Below, piece after piece: positions 1-5,223 of a stretch of DNA of 9,508 nucleotides; the first letter of the stretch is position 1; the number at the start of each line of letters is the position of its first letter. The notes under the pieces are model-generated. The model was not told the origin of the DNA, made no database searches, and was given only the letters and a program-made list of their open reading frames with translations. Source of the stretch: a bacterium (GTDB lineage: Bacteria; Bacillota; Clostridia; Oscillospirales; Acutalibacteraceae); contig JAHKXX010000336.1 of the NCBI GenBank assembly GCA_020627425.1, positions 1-9,508 on the forward strand, written 5' to 3'. A program made the translations under genes and the position numbers.

Positions 1-206
1 AAGCAGTCAGGATCTCACGCAGATGTATGCGTATTGTAAATGAAAATATCTGGTTCTCTATAGGAGTCAAGGTGTTGTGCCTTATACTCGGTGCCTTGGG
101 TATTGCTAATATGTGGCTTGCAATATTTGCTGATGTCGGGGTTATGGTAATAGCAGTGTTGAATTCCATCAGGGCTATGCTTCGGGTCAGGGGTGAAAAA
201 CAATGA
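1..206 (+). CDS. Zn/Cd/Pb-type P1B ATPase, C-terminal fragment (5' end outside window)
   Basis: An open frame entering from the left edge (first full codon at 3) runs 67 codons to a TGA at 204-206. The visible peptide covers the last two membrane helices of a P1B-type metal ATPase. The penultimate helix carries an SIGVK motif and the last one an FADVGV motif followed by VLNSIRA. In the ZntA/CadA subfamily the Lys of the first and the Asp of the second are the conserved residues tied to divalent Zn/Cd/Pb transport, which separates it from the Cu(+) pump downstream. It would act as an inner-membrane exporter of divalent metal. The stop overlaps the copA start as ATGA, so the two are almost certainly co-transcribed and translationally coupled. 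The catalytic domains lie outside the window, so completeness cannot be judged. A symbol (cadA or zntA) is withheld for that reason. Confidence 0.85.
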   Translation, partial: AVRISRRCMRIVNENIWFSIGVKVLCLILGALGIANMWLAIFADVGVMVIAVLNSIRAMLRVRGEKQ

Positions 207-2770
207 AGCAATATAGTATCACCGGAATGAGTTGTGCCGCGTGTGCCGCAAGAGTCGAAAAGGCTGTGTCCGGCATTGATGGGGTCAAGTCCTGCAGTGT
301 AAGCCTGCTTACAAATTCAATGGGGATTGAAGGAGAAGTTAGTGATGAGGCTGTTATCTCGGCAGTTGAAAAAGCCGGCTACGGTGCAGGCGTAAAAAAC
401 GCAGAAAAATCAAAAGCCTCCTATACCGAAAGATTAAGGGCAGAGGAGGAGGCACTAAGGGACAGAGAAACTCCGAAGCTGAGAAAAAGGCTTTTAAGCT
501 CCGTTGTGTTTTTGCTGATTCTGATGTATTTTTCTATGGGTGTTCATATGCTGGAGCTTCCGGTACCTCAGTTTATGTTGACAGACCCGGTTTCTATCGG
601 TATCACAGAGCTGTTGCTGACTGTTATTATTATGGTCATCAACAGAAAATTCTTTGTCAGCGGATTTAAAAGCCTGTTTCATCTTGCTCCGAATATGGAT
701 ACACTCATAGCCCTCGGTTCATCGGCGTCGTTTGTATACAGTACGGTAATGCTCTATGTTATGAGCTATGCACAGAGTATCGGCGATATCAAGTGGGCGC
801 ATAGCTGTATGAACGAGTTTTACTTTGAGTCGGCTGCCATGATACTTACACTTATAACGGTCGGAAAAATGCTTGAAAGCTATTCAAAGGGAAAAACAAC
901 AAATGCCCTTAAGTCCCTTATGAAGCTGGCACCGCAAAGTGCTACCCTGATAAGAGACGGCAGTGAGCAGAGTGTGCCGGTCGACGAAGTAAGTATAGGA
1001 GATATTTTTGTTGTCCGACCGGGTGAAAACATACCCGTAGACGGAACGGTAATAGATGGTGAAAGTGCCGTTGATGAATCAGCACTTACCGGAGAGAGTA
1101 TTCCTGTCGATAAGATCCCCGGCAGCAAGGTCTCCTCTGCAACGCTTAACCGGTCGGGCTATCTGAAATGCCGCGCTGACAGGGTAGGGGAGGATACGAC
1201 CCTTTCACAGATAATAACAATGGTCAGCGACGCCTCCGCAACAAAGGCGCCTGTTGCCAGAGTAGCCGATAAGATCTCGTCTGTATTCGTTCCTGCGGTT
1301 ATCGCGCTTTCACTTATTACGCTGGGAGTATGGCTTGTGCTTGGAGCTGATATAGGTAATGCTCTCGCAAGGGGCATATGTGTTCTTGTTGTGTCGTGTC
1401 CGTGCGCGCTGGGGCTTGCAACACCCGTAGCAATTATGGTTGGTAACGGCAAGGGTGCAAAAAACGGAATACTCTTCAAAAACGCAGAAGCTCTTCAGGA
1501 GTGCGGAAAAATACAGATAGTCGCCCTTGACAAGACCGGAACGATAACCACCGGAAAGCCCGTTGTCACTGATGTTATACCCATTGGCGATACCGACAGG
1601 ACAGCGCTGCTGCGTGCGGCTGCCGCAGCCGAAAGAAAAAGCGAGCACCCCGTAGCACACGCAATAGTCAGCTATACCTACGATATAAAAACAGAGGATG
1701 TCGTAGATTTTAAATCGGTGACAGGCGGAGGTATTACTGCAAAATATAAGGGCAGCCGTCTTGTCTGCGGCAACGAAAGACTTGTGTCAGAATATGTAAC
1801 TCTTAAAAACGAAGAAAAGGAAAGGCTCTTGGAACTATCACAGCAGGGCAAGACTCCCGTGCTTTTTGCACATGGTGATTCACTGCTCGGTATTATCGCA
1901 GTAGCCGACACGGTAAAGGAGGATTCCGCGCAGGCGATAAAAGAGCTTAAGGGTTTTGGCATACACGTTGTAATGCTTACTGGTGATAACGAGAGGACAG
2001 CCGCAGCGATCGGAAAAGCCGCCGGAGTAGACGAGATAGTGTCCGGTGTTCTTCCCGACGGAAAACAAGAGGTAATAAAGCGGCTTATAAAAAAAGGCAA
2101 AACCGCTATGATAGGCGACGGTATAAACGACGCGCCGGCGCTCACCTCGGCGCATGTAGGTATTGCTATCGGTGCCGGCACGGATGTCGCAATAGACGCT
2201 GCTGATGTTGTACTTATGAAAAGCCGTCTGACCGACGCCGTAGCTGCGATCCGGCTGTCGAGGGCGACCTACAGAGATATAATCGAAAACCTTTTCTGGG
2301 CGCTTATCTATAATGTTCTTCTTATTCCTCTTGCCGCAGGTGTTTATACCGGACTGGGAATGTCGATGACCCCTATGTGGGGCGCTGCGGCTATGAGTAT
2401 GTCCAGCGTGTTTGTTGTAGCAAATGCTCTCAGACTCAATCTGTTCGATCCGTTTTCTTCAAGGCGTGACAGGAAGATAAGAAATACAGTCCCTGTTGAC
2501 GAAGACGGAAAAATACTGTATTATAATAATAGTACGGAAAACGAAGACGGAGGTGATACTGTGAAAAAGACTATGAAGATAGAGGGTATGATGTGTACCC
2601 ACTGCGAGGCTGCCGTTAAAAAGGCTCTGGAGAGTATTGACGGAGTAGAAAGTGCCCAGCCGAGCTTTGAAAGGAACGAGGCGGTAGTAACGCTGTCAAA
2701 GGATGTTGACAATGCCGCTTTGAAAAAGGCAGTCGAAGACAAGGATTACACCGTAACTGACATACAGTAA
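203..2770 (+). CDS. copA: Cu(+)-exporting P1B-1 ATPase CopA with N- and C-terminal metal-binding domains
   Basis: This 855-residue membrane ATPase exports Cu(+) from the cytoplasm. An N-terminal HMA domain (about residues 1-68) has the GMSCAAC metal site (Cys11, Cys14). Hydrophobic helices follow (about 95-240), then the actuator TGES motif (Thr296-Ser299). The ion-binding SCPCALG motif of helix 6 has Cys399 and Cys401. The phosphorylated Asp is Asp443 in DKTGT. His482 of the SEHP motif, TGDN (from Thr593) and GDGINDAP (from Gly638) complete the nucleotide-binding and phosphorylation domains. The last two helices carry YN and MSMSS, the signature of Cu(+) rather than Zn transport. Unusually for a classical CopA, a second HMA domain with MMCTHC (Cys798, Cys801) is fused after the last helix through a polar linker of about 35 residues, and it resembles free CopZ chaperones. 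The ATG overlaps the upstream ATPase stop by 4 bp. No CsoR or CopY regulator is visible here. Confidence 0.97.
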   Translation: MKQYSITGMSCAACAARVEKAVSGIDGVKSCSVSLLTNSMGIEGEVSDEAVISAVEKAGYGAGVKNAEKSKASYTERLRAEEEALRDRETPKLRKRLLSSVVFLLILMYFSMGVHMLELPVPQFMLTDPVSIGITELLLTVIIMVINRKFFVSGFKSLFHLAPNMDTLIALGSSASFVYSTVMLYVMSYAQSIGDIKWAHSCMNEFYFESAAMILTLITVGKMLESYSKGKTTNALKSLMKLAPQSATLIRDGSEQSVPVDEVSIGDIFVVRPGENIPVDGTVIDGESAVDESALTGESIPVDKIPGSKVSSATLNRSGYLKCRADRVGEDTTLSQIITMVSDASATKAPVARVADKISSVFVPAVIALSLITLGVWLVLGADIGNALARGICVLVVSCPCALGLATPVAIMVGNGKGAKNGILFKNAEALQECGKIQIVALDKTGTITTGKPVVTDVIPIGDTDRTALLRAAAAAERKSEHPVAHAIVSYTYDIKTEDVVDFKSVTGGGITAKYKGSRLVCGNERLVSEYVTLKNEEKERLLELSQQGKTPVLFAHGDSLLGIIAVADTVKEDSAQAIKELKGFGIHVVMLTGDNERTAAAIGKAAGVDEIVSGVLPDGKQEVIKRLIKKGKTAMIGDGINDAPALTSAHVGIAIGAGTDVAIDAADVVLMKSRLTDAVAAIRLSRATYRDIIENLFWALIYNVLLIPLAAGVYTGLGMSMTPMWGAAAMSMSSVFVVANALRLNLFDPFSSRRDRKIRNTVPVDEDGKILYYNNSTENEDGGDTVKKTMKIEGMMCTHCEAAVKKALESIDGVESAQPSFERNEAVVTLSKDVDNAALKKAVEDKDYTVTDIQ
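2549..2563 (+). promoter_or_regulatory. Internal Shine-Dalgarno and in-frame GTG inside copA (possible free CopZ-like product, 2561-2770)
   Basis: Inside the copA linker the sequence GGAGGTGAT (2549-2557) is an uninterrupted nine-base match to the anti-Shine-Dalgarno end of 16S rRNA. Seven bases separate GGAGG from a GTG at 2561-2563, in frame with copA (codon 787). Starting there would give a 69-residue protein beginning VKKTMKIEG and containing only the MxCxxC HMA domain, the size and layout of a CopZ copper chaperone. The strength of the match and the correct spacing are seen directly. Use as a start site is inference. An alternative is that the gene was once a separate copZ that fused to copA and kept its ribosome binding site as a relic. 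Confidence 0.5.
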
Positions 2771-2786
2771 AACAAAACAATATACT
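2757..2786 (+). promoter_or_regulatory. Candidate sigma-A promoter for the alarmone synthetase gene
   Basis: CTGACA (2757-2762; five of six to the -35 consensus) is followed after 18 bp by TATACT (2781-2786; five of six to the -10). It lies across the copA stop codon, and the predicted start near 2793 falls inside the downstream hairpin. Transcripts from it would therefore lack the hairpin's left arm and would not be terminated by it. The spacer is one base longer than ideal, and there is no experimental support. Confidence 0.4.
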
Positions 2787-2816
2787 GCGCCGCCGCAATA
2801 CAGTGACGGCGCAGTA
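2783..2816 (+). terminator. GC-rich hairpin after copA, possible weak terminator
   Basis: A perfect 10-bp stem, TACTGCGCCG (2783-2792) with CGGCGCAGTA (2807-2816), encloses a 14-nt loop 12 nt after the copA stop. The downstream strand reads AATAATAAAAC instead of a T-run, so it is a poor intrinsic terminator for the copA direction. It could act as a partial terminator, a 3' stabilising structure or an attenuator before the next gene. Confidence 0.45.
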
Positions 2817-2841
2817 ATAATAAAACAGAGGAGGCATAGTA

Positions 2842-3552
2842 ATGAACGAGCGCGATATTATGGATACAGCCGACAAAATGGCAAAGGAAATAGTAAAGTT
2901 TACGGGAAGCACCGTTACCGAGGAACAGTTTCTTGACGTAATATCAGAGAGTATACTGCCGGTGGAGAAATTCTTTGCTAACTATACCTGTGCCATTATG
3001 GAGATAGAAACGAAGTTCAAGGTTCTGAACGAACAGTTTTCTCTTAAATATGACGGCAACCCGATAGAGTACATATCCTCTCGTGTAAAGGACTATGACA
3101 GCATACTCAGAAAGGTCATAAGAAAAGATATACCCAGAGATCTCGGCTCTATAGAGGACAATATAAACGATATAGCAGGCGTGCGGGTAGTATGCTCCTT
3201 TGTTGATGATATATACAGGCTTGCGGATTGTCTGCTGCAACAGGATGATATTATTCTGCTGAGAAAAAAGGATTATATCAAAAATCCCAAGCCCACAGGC
3301 TACAGAAGCCTTCATCTGATAGTACAGGTGCCGATTTTTCTTGAAAATGAAAAAAAGCTCGTAAAGGTAGAGGTACAACTGCGTACAATGGCTATGGATT
3401 TCTGGGCAAGCCTTGAGCATAAGATCAGGTATAAAAAGAATATTTCTCCCGAAAAGCTGAAAGAGCTTTCAGACGAGCTTGCCGAGTGCGCCGATATAAG
3501 CGCTGCACTCGACCTGCGTATGCAGAACGTAAGGAGAAGCGGTCTGCAATAG
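2842..3552 (+). CDS. relQ: Small alarmone synthetase (RelA/SpoT-domain GTP pyrophosphokinase, RelQ/YjbM-like)
   Basis: This 236-residue cytosolic enzyme should transfer pyrophosphate from ATP to GDP or GTP to make (p)ppGpp. It has only a synthetase domain, with no HD hydrolase, TGS or ACT regions, which fits the single-domain SAS class (family members are usually about 210-260 residues). Visible motifs in order are an IEYISSRVKDYDSILRKVI segment with the substrate-binding basic residues, NDIAGVRVV with the catalytic-type Asp110, KPTGYRSLHLIV (residues 150-161) with the G-loop Tyr154, and VEVQLRT with Glu177, the second metal/catalytic acid. MDFWASLEHK follows, as in RelQ and RelP. AGAGGAGG (2827-2834) lies 7 nt before the ATG and fixes the start. 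The gene is 71 bp after copA and 3 bp from the convergent sigF stop. Assignment to RelQ over RelP rests on overall resemblance only. Confidence 0.88.
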   Translation: MNERDIMDTADKMAKEIVKFTGSTVTEEQFLDVISESILPVEKFFANYTCAIMEIETKFKVLNEQFSLKYDGNPIEYISSRVKDYDSILRKVIRKDIPRDLGSIEDNINDIAGVRVVCSFVDDIYRLADCLLQQDDIILLRKKDYIKNPKPTGYRSLHLIVQVPIFLENEKKLVKVEVQLRTMAMDFWASLEHKIRYKKNISPEKLKELSDELAECADISAALDLRMQNVRRSGLQ

Positions 3553-3555
3553 CAT

Positions 3556-4209
3556 TTACATAAACGACCTTCTGAGTCTTATCAGTATCTGTTTTTCCTT
3601 TCGGGAGATCTGTACCTGAGTTGTACCGAGTTTTTGTGCGGTCTGTGACTGCGTAAGCTCGTAGTAGTATCGGTATTTTATCAAAGCTGCTTCAAATGGG
3701 CTTAGTTTTTTTATCTCACTTCTTACCGATATTATATCGGTTATTGATTCCGAGCTGTCGTCTATCGGTATATCAAGCTGTTGCTCCTCGTTATCGCTGT
3801 CACAGGTCAGCGACAAAGGGTGTCCCGTGCTTGCTATAGCCTCGGTTATTTTTTCGGGTGTCACTCCCATAGTGACAGACAGCTCCTTTATCGTCGGTTC
3901 CCGGCAGTTCTTTTTGATAAAGCACTCTCGCTGCTTTGCTATTTTTAATGACAGATCCCTTAGCTCTCTTGAGACCTTGATACTGCCCCCGTCTCTGAAG
4001 AGCCGCTTTATTTCTCCCATAATAACAGGAACTGCGTAAGTAGACAGCTTGTATCCTCTTCCGGGGTCAAAGCTGTCTACTGCTTTTACAAGTCCTACGC
4101 ACCCTGCCTGATACAGATCATCATATTCAATACCCTTGTTCCTGAATTTTTTTGCACAGAGATGTACAAGCCCAAGGTTGCTCTGCACTATACTGTTTCT
4201 GTCAGCCAT
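3556..4209 (-). CDS. sigF: Sporulation sigma factor sigma-F (SpoIIAC)
   Basis: This 217-residue sigma-70-family factor directs the first forespore-specific transcription. Region 2 (about residues 11-86) contains NLGLVH, DDLYQAGCVGLVKAV, STYAVPVIMGEIKRLFRD and IKVSRELRDL. Region 3 spans about 88-140. Region 4 (about 165-217) ends in a helix-turn-helix, LTQSQTAQKLGTTQVQISR. Identity as sigma-F rather than sigma-G rests on its place directly after spoIIAB. The ATG overlaps the spoIIAB stop by 8 bp, and an in-frame TAA lies two codons upstream, so the start cannot be earlier. The protein is therefore about 30 residues shorter at the N-terminus than the Bacillus subtilis protein (roughly 255 residues), lacking most of the segment before region 2.1. 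I believe other Oscillospiraceae have similarly short versions, but cannot verify this. No terminator follows; the stop is 3 bp from that of the convergent alarmone synthetase gene. Confidence 0.95.
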   Translation of the reverse strand: MADRNSIVQSNLGLVHLCAKKFRNKGIEYDDLYQAGCVGLVKAVDSFDPGRGYKLSTYAVPVIMGEIKRLFRDGGSIKVSRELRDLSLKIAKQRECFIKKNCREPTIKELSVTMGVTPEKITEAIASTGHPLSLTCDSDNEEQQLDIPIDDSSESITDIISVRSEIKKLSPFEAALIKYRYYYELTQSQTAQKLGTTQVQISRKEKQILIRLRRSFM

Positions 4210-4645
4210 TGTTTACCCTACAGGCGATTCTTTTGAGCAGAGTTACCGTTGTACCCTTGCCTACTTTTGAGTTTACTCTTACCCCGTCCGTAAAGCTTTG
4301 CATAACGGCAAAGCCGAGTCCTGCACGCTCATCGTCGGGACTTGTTGTATACAAGGGTTCCATAGCCTGCTTTACGTTTTCTATGCCTACTCCCGTGTCG
4401 CGTATTCTTATGCTGACGGTGTTGCTGTCTATTATTTTTACATTTATGCTTATTTTTCCTATGCTGTCGCCGTAGGCATGTACAACACAGTTTGTGACTG
4501 CCTCGCTGACAGCTGTTTTTATATCGCTCAGCTCCGCAACTGTCGGGTCAAGCTGAGCGATAAAGCTTCCGACCGCCGTGCGTGCAAATGCCTCGTTAGA
4601 GGAACGGCTGTCAAAGCTTAGCTTCATTTCATTCAGAGCCTTCAC
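4202..4645 (-). CDS. spoIIAB: Anti-sigma-F factor / serine kinase SpoIIAB
   Basis: SpoIIAB holds sigma-F inactive before septation and phosphorylates SpoIIAA. The 147 residues align over their whole length with the B. subtilis protein, offset by two. The FIAQLDPT stretch is the same. The N-box EAVTNCVVHAYG has the catalytic-type Glu48 and the Mg-binding Asn52. The G1 box is DTGVGI (Asp83), and a G2-like ERAGLGF contains Arg107, equivalent to the Arg105 that contacts partners. Arg22 matches the other contact residue, Arg20. This is a GHKL-fold ATPase. The chosen start is a GTG at 4645-4643 with a modest AGAGGCG upstream, overlapping the end of spoIIAA by 17 bp. An ATG six codons later (4627) would give an N-terminus closer to Bacillus but has no visible ribosome binding site. 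The overlaps on both sides imply tight translational coupling, which suits a stoichiometric switch. Confidence 0.97.
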   Translation of the reverse strand: MKALNEMKLSFDSRSSNEAFARTAVGSFIAQLDPTVAELSDIKTAVSEAVTNCVVHAYGDSIGKISINVKIIDSNTVSIRIRDTGVGIENVKQAMEPLYTTSPDDERAGLGFAVMQSFTDGVRVNSKVGKGTTVTLLKRIACRVNNG

Positions 4646-4964
4646 ACGATTCGCCTCTTTTCTCTATAATATTCAGTGCGGACAGTCCCGACAGATTCAT
4701 TATCCTCTCAAGTGCGCCGGGAACATTTACTGCGCGTGCGCTGCCGCCGTATAGGTTCATCATCCGGTATCTGCCCATTATCAGTCCTATTCCGGAGCTG
4801 TCCATAAAGGTAACCCCCGAAAAATCAAGCCTCAGAGACTTTGGCTTGTTTGTCTGTATCAGACTGTCCGTAGCTTCTCTGATGGCTCTTGCACTGTGAT
4901 GGTCTATTTCTCCCTTCAGATAAACGGTCAGACTTTTTCCGTCATAGCTTGACTGCGAATACAT
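4629..4964 (-). CDS. spoIIAA: Anti-anti-sigma factor SpoIIAA
   Basis: SpoIIAA is the STAS-domain antagonist that, when dephosphorylated by SpoIIE, pulls SpoIIAB off sigma-F. The 111-residue protein has the family's LKGEIDHHSARAIREATD opening, the FMDSSGIGLIMGRY phosphorylation loop and the LSGL motif near the end. Ser56, the first Ser of DSS, corresponds to phosphorylated Ser58 of B. subtilis. The frame is open further upstream to 5075, but the start is placed at ATG 4964. GGAAGTGAT lies there at ideal spacing (7 nt after GGAAG), the resulting length matches the usual 110-117 residues, and the extra 37 residues resemble translated leader with no similarity to the family. It is the first gene of the three-gene spoIIA operon. 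SpoIIE is not in the window. Confidence 0.96.
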   Translation of the reverse strand: MYSQSSYDGKSLTVYLKGEIDHHSARAIREATDSLIQTNKPKSLRLDFSGVTFMDSSGIGLIMGRYRMMNLYGGSARAVNVPGALERIMNLSGLSALNIIEKRGESCEGSE

Positions 4965-5008
4965 ATCATCACTTCCGAAAAATAGATATAGCCCATAGGG
5001 TTTTAATG

Positions 5009-5037
5009 AATATATGTTAGCATTTTGGCGTTGTAAA
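5009..5037 (-). promoter_or_regulatory. Candidate promoter of the spoIIA operon
   Basis: Read on the minus strand, TTTACA (5037-5032) is followed after exactly 17 bp by TATATT (5014-5009). Transcription would start near 5002, leaving a leader of about 38 nt before spoIIAA. The elements resemble sigma-A sites. In Bacillus this operon uses sigma-H with Spo0A, but I found no convincing sigma-H pair here (AGGAWWT, then GAAT 12-14 bp on). Fair but unproven; AT-rich DNA gives such matches by chance. Confidence 0.45.
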
Positions 5038-5107
5038 ATCTGTTGAATATTGAAGGTAATATTGCACAAAATCAAGCCGGGAATTTTTTTGTGATAAATT
5101 ATTTCTT

Positions 5108-5136
5108 TTGCTGAAAAATGTCGTACAATGTATTAT
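5108..5136 (+). promoter_or_regulatory. Candidate sigma-A promoter for the divergent secreted-protein gene
   Basis: TTGCTG (5108-5113; four of six) and TATTAT (5131-5136; five of six) are separated by 17 bp, with a TG directly before the -10. Transcription would start near 5143, giving a leader of about 80 nt that contains the hairpin at 5150-5184. It points away from the spoIIA promoter; the -35 elements are about 70 bp apart. Confidence 0.45.
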
Positions 5137-5149
5137 TATGTATATAGTC

Positions 5150-5184
5150 ACTTCACCGAAAATGTGAAGATAATGGGGTGAAGT
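5150..5184 (+). repeat. Leader inverted repeat with a duplicated right arm
   Basis: ACTTCACC (5150-5157) can pair perfectly over 8 bp with GGTGAAGT (5177-5184), leaving a 19-nt loop. Within that loop a second copy of the right arm, GTGAAG (5164-5169), can pair with the same left arm over 6 bp. Two mutually exclusive hairpins are therefore possible in the leader of the downstream gene. I do not recognise a known riboswitch. A protein operator on DNA is an equally good reading. Confidence 0.4.
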
Positions 5185-5223
5185 TGCATCGGGCATTGCT
5201 CCGGGTTAAATACAAGGAATTGG

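Noticed and set aside
880..2155. Several long minus-strand open frames inside copA, up to 167 codons
   Set aside because: They are antisense shadows of a well-conserved ATPase. They lack ribosome binding sites, have Ser/Pro/Ile-rich odd composition and match no family.
3827..4621. Plus-strand frames of 70-107 codons opposite sigF and spoIIAB
   Set aside because: They lie wholly antisense to clearly recognised sporulation genes and have no upstream Shine-Dalgarno or recognisable domains.
4965..5075. 37-residue N-terminal extension of SpoIIAA
   Set aside because: The ATG at 4964 has a strong, well-spaced ribosome binding site and gives the normal family length; the extension includes the candidate promoter and leader.
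5080..5110. Possible sigma-H site on the minus strand starting AAGAAAT near 5100
   Set aside because: The -35-like element matches six of seven, but no GAAT-type -10 follows at the right distance, and it lies far upstream of the gene.
5119..5126. TGTCGTAC as a Spo0A (0A) box between spoIIA and the divergent gene
   Set aside because: It has one mismatch to the short TGNCGAA core and lies over 80 bp upstream of the candidate spoIIA -35. Such a short match is expected by chance.
5164..5223. Riboswitch (for example cyclic-di-GMP type) in the leader of the secreted-protein gene
   Set aside because: Short GGGCA and CCGGG stretches are present, but the conserved core and helix order of known classes are not.
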